Assembly (NCBI GenBank): GCA_015345905.1
Contig: JADDTR010000003.1
Location: forward strand, 496,001-560,000
Reading direction: 5' to 3'
DNA length: 64,000 nt
From: Aotearoamyces nothofagi
Taxonomy: Eukaryota > Ascomycota > Leotiomycetes > Leotiales > Tympanidaceae
Shown: positions 11,076 to 22,350 of the stretch, in pieces
Numbering within the stretch: the first letter of the stretch is position 1
Layout of the letters: the number at the start of each line of letters is the position of its first letter
Notes under the pieces: model-generated
What the model saw: only the letters and a program-made list of their open reading frames with translations
Told to the model about the DNA's origin: nothing
Databases searched by the model: none
Position numbers and translations under genes: made by a program

Positions 11076-11745
11076 TACAATCCCATGGCGACGACCGAAT
11101 GCCTTGATCGGCTCTGTGCAAGATCAATTATCAATTCTTAGCGACTCGCCTGCACGAAATGCTGCCTGGGATCCCCGACCGTTTAGCGCTGCGTGGACCT
11201 ACAGAGGACTAAACTCGGCCGCGACACCTCGATCGAGCCCGTCTGAGAGTCCAGAGGTAGGCCCTACCTCATCCATCGTCCTGCTCCGCTGCCTCTTGCT
11301 GCCCTCTCCCTCCTCCCTCCTCCACCCGACTATACCCAGACCCCATTGTATATAATAATCCGACTGCTTATTCCGACGACACCAAGTGCCGCCCAATCTT
11401 GCTCACCTGCCACGGCTGCCCGCGCATCACGGAGCTCCCCCAAGTCGACTCGGATCTCGAGGCTGCCATCTTTTCTCACTCCACCCCCGCTACGCCGCAC
11501 GGCCACGATCACGATTCTCCCCGGACAAGCCAATTCGACCTGCCTTTTCGATTCCCGCCCTTCGACCTTTCCTTTCCTACAATTCCTTCGACCATAACCT
11601 CCCGCCCAGCCGTTACATAGATGATCGATGAGCACAACCTGAGCTGCCAACATCCGCGCTCACCTCTGTGTGACGTCGCTCTGCGCCCCGCGGCCGCCCA
11701 CGGGGGCCACTCCAGCACTCCCACGCGACCCTTGGAACCGTCATA

Positions 11746-14255
11746 ATGGCTGGCTTGTTTGGAAAGTTCAAGGGAGCTTCTAGTGTTCGTCATTCTCTCT
11801 CCATATTGACCCATCTCATCTTCCATACTGCACAGTGTATTTGTCAGACGGCACCTCTTCTCGCGGTGCCGGACAACACCAGATCTTGGGCAGACTGCTG
11901 ACTATGCCTTTTGGAACAGGGAGCGGCGAGTCCGGGCGTAGGCTCGAATGGCTCAAAGAAGATAGAGGGGACGGGGGAGATGACACCTCTGGAGAAAATG
12001 CTGCAGCATGCTGGCCCCATACGACCGGATGGAAGTGACAAATTCTTTGGCATGGAGAACGTACGAGACAACACCATTCCCTGTTCCTTTTAGAAACTTG
12101 ATAACTGACTAAGATTCCCTCGAAAAGTTTGGAAACACATGGTATATCTTGGTGCAATGCTCTACATGGTTGCTTTTAATTCTAACTGGGCTGTAGTTAC
12201 TGCAATTCGATCGTTCAAGCTTTATACTATTCGGTACCGTTTCGGGAACACGTTGTCAGGTACCCGCCCTATTCACCACTCGACACTCCTAATGGCCATG
12301 GCCCCAATCCTGCCACTCCAATCAGAGTCATTAATGGTGCTGCAACGTCGCCGGGGAAGCCGAAAGGCATATCGGCGTCTGAAGCTCTCAAGCGAAGAGC
12401 GGCTATTAACTCGGGAGCACCGCCAACAGGAATACCAGGTACTCGACCGGAGGATAAACCGGATTCTCCAGAATACAAAAAGAAGCACGCAATGTTGAAC
12501 GGGCCTATATTAGAATTGACATACGAAAATGCAAGCCAATATGGAATGGAGGAATCGACCTTTACGGCTCTAAAGGACATGTTCATGGCTCTTATAGCTA
12601 ATCCATCCAGGACCGGTGTTCTCAGCCCCCAACGGTTTCTGGAAATCTTCAAGCGCGAGAATGAGATGTTCCGGACCTCCATGCACCAGGACGCTCATGA
12701 ATTTTATGGATTAGTACTTAATGCTGTTATTTCTAATGTGGAGGAGGATGCGAAGCGTATAAGGGACCTGGAGCCGCGACGGGATGAGAACGATCTGTCA
12801 CAGTCGATGGTGTCAGCGGTAGCTAATGCGGCATCTGCCATGGGACTTACCAACGGCACCGGCACACGATCACCTGGGACTGGCTGGGTTCATGAGATCT
12901 TCGAGGGAGTTTTAACTTCCGAGACAAAATGCTTGACATGCGAAACAGCATCGCAACGGGACGAAACCTTCTTAGATTTGTCGATCGATCTGGAGGACCA
13001 TTCCTCTGTAACCTCCTGCCTGCGGAAATTCTCTGCCCAAGAAATGCTCTGTGAGAGGAATAAGTTCCATTGTGACAATTGTGGTGGCCTACAGGAAGCT
13101 GAGAAACGCATGAAAATCAAGCGCCTCCCGAAGATTTTGACGCTGCATTTGAAGAGATTCAAGTACACCGAGGACATGACACGACTGCAAAAACTATTCC
13201 ACAGGGTTGTCTATCCGTATCATCTGCGGATGTTCAACACGACCGATGATGCAGAGGACCCAGACAGACTCTACGAGCTCTATGCCGTCGTCGTTCATAT
13301 TGGAGGCAATGCATATCATGGACACTACGTCTCAATAATTAAGACTCAAGATAGAGGCTGGTTGTTATTCGACGATGAGATGGTTGAACCGGTAGATAAA
13401 CATTATGTGCGTAATTTCTTTGGCGACAAGCCTGGAATGGCCTGTGCCTACGTTCTTTTCTACCAGGAAACGACGCTCGAAGCTGTGCAGAAGGAGCAAG
13501 AAGCAGAAGGGCTTGCAGAAGTGGCACTTGCATCCCAAGAAGCTGGTATTGCTCTTGGCCATCCGCAGCTCAACGGTACCCATCATGGCTCCGGTTTAAG
13601 GCAAGCCTCCATCCCAAACACACCCACAAGAGAGCACGAGGGGTTTGTAAGCCTCGATCATGCTATGACGGCACCAGTATTGAGAAGGCCATCCTCAACG
13701 ACTCTTATGAATTTAGGAAATCATATGATGAATCATACATCTCCTCAGCTGGATACCGGGAAAATGGAGAGCAAGACTAAGGAGCAGCGAGAACGAGAAA
13801 AGAAGGAAGGCAAAGAGGCCGAGAAGGCACGAAAGGCTGCCGAGAAGGAAAAGACTAAAATGGAGGAGAAACGGAGAAAACACGTCGAATCCGGGCGCCG
13901 GGAATACCAAAAGACCCTGGCAGACGAAATCAAATCTGCCATTGCTGCCAGTAAATATTCTGCAGTTGACGACGAAGAAAAACGACGGAGAGATGCAGCT
14001 GCGGCAGGAGTTCCTCTGGAGAAAAAAGAAAACGGCTTGATGACCGGGTTGAGTTTAAGCAGGAGTAATAAGGGAAGTAAGAGTATCAGTCGCAAACCAC
14101 GGAGCTTTTTCAAGCAGGGTGATGCCGGGAAGGGTAGCGATATAGCGGCTGAAGGCGAGGCTGAACCACATACGCCAGAAAGGCATGACAAGACGACGAA
14201 GGAGCGCTTCGGTTTCAGTCTGGGACGGAAGAGGTCAAATCTGTTTTCGACCTAA
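11746..14255 (+). CDS. creB: Ubiquitin-specific protease CreB (UBP9/UBP13, USP46/12 type)
   Basis: Four exons are inferred, 11746-11784, 11920-12060, 12128-12141 and 12197-14255, giving 750 residues. CreB removes ubiquitin from targets in carbon catabolite repression and works with the WD40 partner CreC. The cysteine box FGNTCYCNSIVQ begins in a 14-nt exon; catalytic Cys65 is split by the next intron. Zn-binding CLTC and CDNC pairs lie in the finger. The His box [10 protein letters not shown] is near residue 440, and the domain closes at AYVLFYQ near 487. Residues about 590-640 are a Lys/Glu/Arg-rich coiled coil, as in fungal CreB. Intron 1 (135 bp, GTTCGT donor, GCTGAC branch-like site before the acceptor) is the least certain junction; the rest is forced by phase and family match. 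Confidence 0.9.
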
Positions 14256-14849
14256 ACTTTGTGTATAAGCGATCACGTCTGGCATACGCGGTGGATATCT
14301 GTGGCGATCTCGGTTGGATATGCCAGAGTTTGTCGTGGATTTGGGGAGTTATGCCACTAAATGGCTGCATATTTGGACAGACGTGACTGAAATCCCGATT
14401 TTCTGGTTAGGGTATCTCTGCATCAGTCCTGGGCGTTTTGTTACGGTTCATAGCACACTTGTATCAAAGCATAACGGCGCATTGTTCGACTTCCAAAAAG
14501 TCGAACTCGATTGGAGGATAGCAGTCTTTCTTGCATATTAACAACCATCACCATTTCCTCGAATGGTCGAGGACATAGACAATGTGATATTGAGTTTTGA
14601 CTATCATGTCAATCATCATCTGCATCTTTCATGCCTCTATTGTGTGTCCTGTCCTCTCAAAGAGTATTGGTATATGCTTTCTTATCGCCAGCCAAGGCTG
14701 ATCGCCTCCGCCCCAATACCCTCGACGCCGATGCATACTGTAATGTGTAAGTAAATACGACACCACGCCCCCCATTTTACAAACAACCGATACACCCAAA
14801 TTCATCCGCGGACTCGTGTCCTGCTAACGTGCTATCGTCTCCCCCAATC
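14256..14849. other. Intergenic, between convergent creB and yos1
   Basis: This is 0.6 kb of 3' flanking DNA for two tail-to-tail genes. Short frames only; nothing recognisable. Confidence 0.5.
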
Positions 14850-15482
14850 TTATCCCAGTATGAGCTCGTAGAATATCACCAGCGTGTTGATCGCTATAAG
14901 GGGTACTATAATGGCGTCTGTTAGTCAACGTTCTGTTCTGGCTTTCTGGTTCATTCGTCTTAGGACCTTTGATTGTATCAGGGGCGTGCATGGGGTATAG
15001 TAGTGAGAGGCCTGGGATCATGTCCGCTGAGCCCTCAATGGGCTGGAAATCGGCAGGCCTGCCATGCTCCGCCCTGCACTTCCATCACGGCCAGGCCTCG
15101 CTGAAGCCCGTAACTTCTGTAGCGTAGATGAGTATAAAAAAAAGAGGGCTCCAAACTTACTGCGCATCAGCGTCCTCACGCTCGCAATCAGGTTCACAAT
15201 CTTCAGTTTGACGCTCGCGTCTCCGGCGGCGCCCTGTCCGAACGAGGGCTCCGACGGCGAGGCTGCAGACCAGCCGATGCGTGCGAGGAAGCGGTCTTCC
15301 GAGAGGATGGCGATGGCGTTCGTGAGGAGGACGGAGACTGTAGGACGGTTTAGCGCTTCGCTCTGGCTGATGGGGTGGGAGAGGAGAAGAGGGAGAGGGA
15401 GAGGGGAGGGGCTTCGACACGGTTCGGTGGGTGGGAGAGGAGACGTACTGTAGAAGAGGCCACCGAGGCCGAAGAAGATCAT
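14850..15482 (-). CDS. yos1: YOS1 / IER3IP1-like ER-Golgi transport protein
   Basis: Three exons on the minus strand, 15449-15482, 15161-15337 and 14850-14905, give 88 residues. Yos1 is a small two-helix membrane protein that associates with Yip1-Yif1 and is needed for COPII traffic from ER to Golgi. The N-terminal MIFFGLGGLFYISVLLTNAI, the central SEDRFLARIGW, the VNLIASVRTLMR segment and the C-terminal IPLIAINTLVIFYELILG match the family from end to end. Splices are phase-consistent (donors GTACGT and GTAAGT). The 255-bp intron before the last exon is long for this window. A longer frame covering 15018-15725 merely reads through exons and introns and is not the protein. Confidence 0.93.
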
Positions 15483-15834
15483 CTTGGCGGCCGGTGCACG
15501 ACAGAGAAGGGTCTGATAACGAGTGAATGGGGAAGGCCGGATGATGGTGATGCGGCGTGGACTTCTGTGCGCCTTCAATCGTGCGCGTAGATCAGTCAAG
15601 CAAGTAGCCTCTGGCACCTCCGTCGGTCTCTCTGCGGCCCCTGTGGTCTCGAAAGATAATTCGCGGCATCTTCCGGCTCCCTTGCCAGCGGGTTCCCCAC
15701 ACGACGCGACAGCCTTGCGCTGCAAGTGTCAGTCCTGTCTGCCAGGGCCTCGAGAGGACCAACACAAGGCCGGGCTCGTACGCGCTCCTCCCCAACCCAC
15801 CGCATCTCTGCTCGGGAGCAAGAATGAGAACGCG
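15483..15834. promoter_or_regulatory. Divergent promoter region of yos1 and alg12
   Basis: 352 bp lie between the two start codons. Both genes act in the early secretory pathway, so shared control is possible but is inferred only from the arrangement. Confidence 0.4.
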
Positions 15835-17717
15835 ATGAAGACTTTTGGTACGTGCTGCGAACCCTGGGCGCGGAAGCCGCGCGTGCTGTGCTTGCTAAGA
15901 ATAGCCTCGTGCCAGACATCTTGCTCGCCGTCCTCCTTCCGGGGCTGGTTGTACTTCATCTTCTCGCAGCACCCTACACGAAGGTAGAAGAGTCCTTCAA
16001 CCTCCAAGCCACGCACGACATCCTGGCCTACGGCACGCCGACGCACGACATCGGACCGAGATTGCGGGCTCGATACGACCACTTCGAGTTCCCTGGTGCC
16101 GTGCCCAGGACGTTCGTGGGCGCCGTTGTGCTCGCCGGGGTCAGCAGACCGGTCCTGTCTCTGGTAGGGTCCGAATATGGCCAGTTTACCATCAGGGCTG
16201 TGCTGGGTCTCTTCAATGCCGCCGCGCTGCTGAGATACAAAGATGGGGTGGATAGGGCCTTCGGGACAGGGGCGGGGAGGTGGTACCTCCTGCTACAGGC
16301 ATCGCAGTTCCATGTCGTGTACTATGCATCGAGGACGCTGCCGAATATGTTTGCATTCGGACTCAGTAAGCTTGAAACCTGGCAATATACTGTGTGATCA
16401 CGTTGCTGAGTAACTCTAGGCACGCTGGCGCTGCGCGAGTTCCTCCCCATACCTACTACGGCCTCTGCCAGTCCAGAGGCAGTCATAAAGCGCTACCGCG
16501 TCGCTATATACCTCCTCGTTGTTGCAGGCGTCGTATTTCGTGCTGAGCTTGCACTGCTCCTTGCTACCAACCTCCTCTACCTCCTGTATCTCCGTGATGT
16601 CTCCTTACAAGCCGTCATTCCCGCCGGCCTATTCAGCGCAATCGTCGCCCTCGGACTTTCTATCCCCATAGACTCCTACTTCTGGCAGCGGCCTGTCTGG
16701 CCCGAACTCGCCGGGTTCTTCTACAATGCCATACAGGGCAAATCCGCCGACTGGGGCACCTCGCCTTTCCACGCATACTTTACCTCGTTCCTTCCAAAAC
16801 TCCTCCTCAACCCCCTGATCCTTCTTCTCCTCATCCCAGTCGCGAGTTACCTCCCAGCTACCCGGCGTGCTGCATCCAGCCTTCTCATACCGTCGTTCGC
16901 TTTCGTTGCGCTCTACAGCCTGCAACCCCATAAAGAAGCTCGCTTCATCATCTACGTCGTACCACCCCTGACAGCCTGCGCCGCCACCTCCGCATCGTAC
17001 ATTTTCACCCGTCGTTCCCGCACCCTGCTCAACCAGGTGCTCTCCGTGGCTCTCGTTCTTTCTGTTCTCGCAAGTTTTGCTGCCTCCGCACTCATGCTCG
17101 GCATCTCGTCACTGAACTACCCCGGCGGCGAAGCCCTGTGGAAGCTCCATCAGATCGTTGCCAAAGACGTGCCCGCCTCCAGCATCAACGTACATATGGA
17201 CGTTCTTTCGTGCATGACCGGCGTATCACGTTTTGAGCAGAATGCCCAAAGCCCACCGTTTGCAGCCTATCTCTCCTCTCTCGGAGGTCCCAACTCTGCA
17301 GCCGAGGCAAGGAGCCCGGTCCTCTACCAGTACGACAAGACAGAGTCGCCAGACAAACTACTCGACCCGTCCTTCTGGCAGCAGTTCGACTATGTCCTCG
17401 CTGCACGCCCAGAGACCGTGATTGGGAAGTGGGAGATCGTGGACACGATCTATGGGTACGCGGGCATCGAAGTGCTCCGACCCGGCGACGAGCAGACCCG
17501 CGGCAGCCTATGGGAAAGGATGAAGCGGAGTGCAGCGGATGCCGAGACCGGCGAGCAGAACAACGGGACTGCGGCCCTGGATACCCTGCTTGGCGAGGCT
17601 GAGAAGCTGGGCGCCTATGGACTGGCTAGAGAGGCCGTGAGGAGAGGGGTTACGAAGGGCTGGTGGATTGGGCCGAGGATGGAGCCGCAAATAAGAATTC
17701 TAAAGCGGCAGCCGTAG
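15835..17717 (+). CDS. alg12: ALG12: dolichyl-P-mannose Man7GlcNAc2-PP-dolichol alpha-1,6-mannosyltransferase
   Basis: Three exons, 15835-15847, 15916-16365 and 16420-17717, give 586 residues. ALG12 adds the eighth mannose to the lipid-linked N-glycan precursor in the ER lumen (GT22 family, multi-pass). The first exon is 13 nt and gives MKTF; joining at 15916 gives MKTFDILLAVLLPGLVVLHL, the expected first helix, then YTKVEESFNLQATHDIL. The ASRTLPNMFAFGLSTLALRE block spans the second splice. The GT22 signature PHKEARFIIY lies near residue 330. The C-terminal third is lumenal and variable. The GTG-led frame at 15852 has no valid start, which is why the micro-exon is preferred; donor GTACGT and acceptor CCAG support it. 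Confidence 0.9.
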
Positions 17718-18102
17718 CCTGTTCAGCAATTGTTAGCATACATGTATAATATCCGTCAAAAGCTCTTACGATCTACTAAGAATAGGGAAAAATGGGAAAT
17801 ATTCAACGTAAACCGCCTCTAATCTCCTATTTATCTGATCATTGCCGCCCGAAGGCTACGACCCTATTACGTGCAAAACGCCCGGAATCGGTAAGTGTGT
17901 GTATCTGTGAGAAAGAGAGGGGAGACTAGACCAATAGACGTAGGCAACGGACCCAACCAGACCATGCAAAGACCTCCAAATAAGGGTAGTAAAGTACACC
18001 AGACGCGCTCACGATATGGGTTCATCACACTTTTATTGAGATGGTCATTTAACATGTCTTCGTTCTATCTAGTATCTAAATCATCATACGCCTAATGCAT
18101 AT
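17718..18102. other. Intergenic, between convergent alg12 and G6PDH
   Basis: This is 385 bp holding the two 3' ends. Nothing else is seen. Confidence 0.5.
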
Positions 18103-20064
18103 TTATAGCTTGTTGGGTGCTGTTTGGGTGGTTGGCCACTGGTAGCCGGCGGCGTCACTGAACTTGTAACCATAAGAGGAAGTGAAATCGTCGAGGACGG
18201 CCGGACCGCGGGAACCTTTCATGTGTTAAAATAGAAGAAATTTAATCTTTTGGGACTCAGCTTACCATATGGGTATTCCATAGGAATGATTTCTTTGTTG
18301 TCATCGAGATAGTGTAGAAGTGGCGTGAACACTCTCCAGCTAGCATCAAGCTCATCGTCACGGACGAAGTTGGAGTGATCGCCCTTCATCGCATCAAGAA
18401 TCAAAGACTCGTATGCCTCAGGGATTTTGAGATCGGAGAATCGGCGGCGATATGTTAGGTCAAGTTCTGTAACAACAGTCTGCATACTTAAGCCTGGAAG
18501 CTTCGAGTTCATCTTGATGTAGACACTCTCGTTAGGCTGGATACGCATGACTAGCTCGTTTCGTGGGATATCCTTAAAGATACCCGATGTGACATCCTTG
18601 AACTGGATTCGGATCTCAGTCTTTTGCTCGTTTAGGGCCTTTCCGGCCTTTAGAATGAAAGGCACACCATCCCATCGCTCGTTCTTGATGTATGCCACCA
18701 TAGCACAGAATGTTGGACATCTAGAACCCTTTGGTACAGTATCGTCTTCCTTATACGAAGGCTTGTTTCCATCCAGCGACTTGCCATATTGTCCGATAAT
18801 GACGTTCTTGGGCTCAATCGCAGGAATAGCTCGTAGCACACGGACCTTCTCATCCCGGATATCCTCTGCGGAGAATGAAATTGGGCGTTCCATTGCGAGT
18901 AGAGTCAAAACCTGCAAGAGATGATTCTGCATGACATCTCGGATGATACCGAATTCGTCAAAGTATCCTCCACGTCCCTCGGTGCCAAATGGCTCCTTGA
19001 AGGAGATTTGCACGTTGTCAATATGGTTGCGGTTCCACGTGGCACCGAAGAACTCGTTTCCGAATCGCAATATTAGGATATTCTTCACCATCTCCTTGCC
19101 TAGGTAATGATCGATACGAAATATCTCTTCTTCTTTCCAGTTGACCTCCAATGCCTGCTGCAGCTCTCGGGAGCTTTCTAGATCCTTGCCGAATGGCTTC
19201 TCGACCTATTTGCATATGTTGGTAAGCTCAGGGAAAAAATAAAAAGGGTATTATTCAACTCACAATGATTCTTGCAATACCACTTTTGGGGTAGCAGTTC
19301 TTCTTCAGGTGTTGGGAAACAATTGTGAAGACGCTTGGTGGCAAAGCCATATAAAAGATCCTGTTCTGTTCTTTCCTGCCCTTTTCAAGCTCTTCGACGT
19401 GTTTTCGAAGCTCAATGAATGACTCGTCCTTGTCGTATTGACCCGAGACATATGTGCATATTTCACAGAAGTCATGTAATTGCTGCTCTAAATCCTTCGT
19501 AGGTGTCTTGATATATGACTTGACTCGCTTGAGGAACTCCTCGCGGTCCATCTTTGTTCTGGCATATCCGACAATCTTAATGTCCTTTGGCATGAATTGA
19601 TTGCGATACTATAATGTATGAGCTTCAAATCAAAATTCAGGTTAATCTAGCAGGGTATAACTTACAAGGCCAAAGAGGGCTGGGAACTATGTTCACATAT
19701 TTTAGCACAGTCCGTATTAATCATCTAGGGGCCTCACAGTCTTCTTCTTTGCCAGGTCTCCAGATGCACCTAGAACCACGATGACCGTGTTATCCTTGAG
19801 CTCGATGTTGCTAAGAAAGAGGCAGAGTATTAGCTCGGGCCCTACGTGTGGTTTATGACGGTGTTTAAACCCATCAGAAGCACAAGTCGCCTTGGAGAGA
19901 TATCAAGATCTCATTACACAATGCTAAAGCTTATGGATTCTCCATTGAGCAGGGACAGCGTTTGTTGAATATACGCGCTTCCGAGTGACGTAGAGCGATA
20001 GAGCGATAGGAGTGACTTACCCAGCATGCAGAGGCTCTTCTGGTTTAATGACTGTGTCGGCCAT
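18103..20064 (-). CDS. gsdA: Glucose-6-phosphate 1-dehydrogenase
   Basis: Six exons on the minus strand, 20021-20064, 19738-19810, 19666-19686, 19264-19608, 18266-19205 and 18103-18215, give 511 residues, the normal fungal length. The cytosolic enzyme oxidises glucose-6-phosphate with NADP+ and starts the oxidative pentose phosphate pathway. The coenzyme motif GASGDLA is at residues 29-35, EKPFG at 163-167 and the active-site RIDHYLGKE at 191-199. The C-terminus YQWPTTQTAPNKL fits filamentous ascomycete G6PDH. Exon 3 is only 21 nt (FPALFGL). The first intron, 210 bp, lies right after the 15-residue leader. It is the single obvious NADPH source gene here and is divergent from eL33. Confidence 0.95.
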
Positions 20065-21211
20065 TGTATTGAATAGAATTGATAATGCGACAATTTGTAG
20101 TGTGCTCACAATCCGTCAAGACGATATATAAGATGTTGGCTAAGTAGGTAGATGATCATGAGCTGGCTGGCTGGTTTTGGGGAGGAGCTTACAACAAATC
20201 GCTAGGTGCACTACTAAGCTCCCCAACTCATCACTGTACAGCTACGGCGAGCGGCAGCTACGGACTTGCCATCAATGACGAAGCTACCATGCAATTTATC
20301 CGGCCTCCGAAACCGCAACTTTTGAAAATTGATTTATCATACTATACAAGGCACGTCGTGAGTAATAAAGAGCGAAGTATAAAATATCAACATATCATTA
20401 TTGCCTATTTATCTCTACAAATACTGCAAATACTCGACTATGTCTCCGAAATATTGCTTTCACATTTTGTTCAAAGCAGAGTGGTGGGGCCAGACATGCC
20501 GGAGATAAGCAACTCTGACGTCCTGATGATAAAGCAAGCTTGCATGGCCCCTTCTCCTGCCTTAATAATCAGAGCCCATATTGTTCCAGGCCCATAACTA
20601 CGTTACTCCTAAAGAAAGACGTTAATTATACCGTACTGTGATCTGATAAGGTTTCTCATCGTCCTAAGAACTGAATTCTAGAAGTAAAGCCTCGGTTCGT
20701 TGTGATTAATAATAAAACTTGCGATTTTCTGTGCTTTGCTCTAGAAGTTGTGAATGCCTTTCAAAGCCCTCAGTCTACATAGAAGATAGCTTTATTTGTT
20801 CTTGGCCAGCTATGTTAGGCGGTAGGAATTCTATGGACAGCAAGACGCGAATTGTTTCAGGCTTCAGATATTTACTCACTGCCGTATTCGTACCGTCACC
20901 TCAGTAATGGTCCTGTGACTTTATTCGCCGCCGGATTTGCGATAAGCGCAGCAATCACGGGACAGGGTAATTTGCCGGTCTGCTTATGTCAGCCCACGCA
21001 ACAGCGAGAAATTTGCGCTTAAATTTAGCGAAAAGGGTTTGCTGCCCTGAGGAACTTCGAACGCGCGAATCCGGAAAGAAGCCAAACGTCAACGACCACC
21101 GCCAAATCGACAATACCTAACGATCCAGCGAAGTCTTTTCAATAGGACGAGTCGCCAATACATCTAACTACACCTCTCGATTCTAGCGACAGTCGAGAGT
21201 CCTCAGCCAAG
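20065..21211. promoter_or_regulatory. Divergent intergenic region, G6PDH and eL33 promoters
   Basis: 1.15 kb lies between two highly expressed housekeeping genes transcribed outward. The middle (20280-20900) is AT-rich with short meaningless frames. No factor site is claimed. Confidence 0.4.
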
Positions 21212-21938
21212 ATGCCTACCGAAGCAGGACACCGCCGTGAGTGCAACCCAATACATAGGATGGCCTCAAACCCCGTGGAGAATTGTGATGTGCGAAGCAT
21301 GCAGAGCTTCTCGCATTTGCAGATTCGCTAAATGGGGCTACCAGAGGCTGTCTCGTTACTTCAAATGGATAGACTTGCTGACATTTACAATTTAGTTTAT
21401 GTCAAGTGAGTACATTGCTCTAAATTAAACCCACGGCGAGGACGAGTCAAGAATCAACATGGGAGCAGACTTACTCATAGAAGCACTATGAAGACGTAGA
21501 TGGGTTCTAAATGGGTATAAAAGCTGACCTTCTCTTTTAGGGGCCGCCATCTGAGCTACCAACGTGGCAAGCGCAACACAAGCCCAGGTACGAGCTTGAT
21601 CAAGATCGAGGGTGTGGATGATACCAAGGCTGCGACGTATGTTCGAAATCTATGTGTGAAAAGACTGGTGCTGATATTATCATAGCTTCTACCTCGGAAA
21701 GAAGATCGCTTTTGTCTACCGTGCGTCAAAGGAGGTTAGAGGATCCAAGATTAGAGTCATCTGGGGCAAGGTCACCAGGCCACACGGTATGTCTGAGTCA
21801 AAGACGATATTATAGATGATTTAACTGACTATCTATAAAGGCAACTCCGGTGTAGTAAGAGCACAATTTAGACGCAACCTTCCTCCTAAGTCTTTCGGCG
21901 CATCGGTCAGAGTCATGTTGTACCCTTCCTCGATATAA
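21212..21938 (+). CDS. rpl33: 60S ribosomal protein eL33 (L35Ae)
   Basis: Five exons, 21212-21236, 21396-21405, 21541-21636, 21686-21786 and 21841-21938, give 109 residues, the standard length. It is a large-subunit ribosomal protein. Recognised segments are [74 protein letters not shown] and LYPSSI at the end. Exon 2 is a 10-nt micro-exon (TTTATGTCAA) completing LYVK. Its acceptor TTTAG and donor GTGAGT are clear, and skipping it would break the frame. Introns 1 and 2 (159 and 135 bp) are longer than the window norm, as is common in ribosomal protein genes. Confidence 0.95.
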
Positions 21939-22350
21939 GCAGATGGATTGTAGTTGTTAGAATGGATGACATTGAATGATATGCCAGAATTCGGATACTG
22001 CAAACGGGCAGGGATTCAGTGCACATCTTGCTAGTAGCAAACAAATAAAGCAAAATACCAGCATGATGGAGTGTGGAGACCGCATCTGCTAGCCTACATG
22101 TGCCTGAAGGATATAGTGATATGAATAGTGACTCGAATCCCGTACTCTTTGAAAGCCCAGCCTCATTATTCCAAGGATCTATATCATCAATTGTCCTCCG
22201 ATTTCCAAGTATAGAGGTCAACTCGGGGGGTATATTCGTTATCAATATATGGACTTTGCATATAATTTCGTTCTGGTTATCTACTACTAAGTGCTCTGGT
22301 GTGCTAGATGGGGTAGTTTTCTCACCTTTCTGTGCTTGAGTTGGTTCCAT
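21913..22350 (-). CDS. Doubtful small ORF, 145 codons
   Basis: An ATG-led frame begins [16 protein letters not shown] and overlaps the last 26 bp of eL33 on the other strand. It has no recognisable domain. The composition is not clearly low-complexity, so a small orphan gene cannot be excluded, but overlap with a conserved gene and lack of family content make chance likely. Confidence 0.12.
   Translation of the reverse strand: MEPTQAQKGEKTTPSSTPEHLVVDNQNEIICKVHILITNIPPELTSILGNRRTIDDIDPWNNEAGLSKSTGFESLFISLYPSGTCRLADAVSTLHHAGILLYLFATSKMCTESLPVCSIRILAYHSMSSILTTTIHLLISRKGTT

Larger units (their letters stand above)
7423..11745. repeat. GC-rich intergenic island with many short tandem repeats
   Basis: This is 4.3 kb between the symporter stop and the creB start. 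From about 7730 to 11350 it is a chain of simple and tandem repeats: a 12-base G run at 7981; GGAACA-type hexamers near 8030-8090; GCGGGAAA copies near 8350-8377; purine tracts at 8400-8475; CATGATGATA three times at 8751-8780; CT/GA tract at 9112-9180; CTA/ACT triplets at 9330-9365; about four 10-bp units at 9668-9706; CCAAC-type units at 9838-9890; GCTGC at 10045-10070; TTCCACGA six times at 10156-10203; GAGGA near 10430-10455; ATACTGT at 10632-10674; TCCTG seven times at 11041-11075. The long frames in it, some over 300 codons, are low-complexity shadows with no family content. The last 400 bp presumably act as the creB promoter and leader. Confidence 0.75.

Noticed and set aside
15018-15725. 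235-codon minus-strand frame
   Set aside because: It contains YOS1 exons 1 and 2 but reads through the introns; the spliced 88-residue protein explains all the conserved parts.
14850-17717. Idea of a bacterial-style glycosylation or trafficking operon (yos1, alg12)
   Set aside because: The two genes are divergent, intron-bearing eukaryotic genes; proximity alone does not support an operon.
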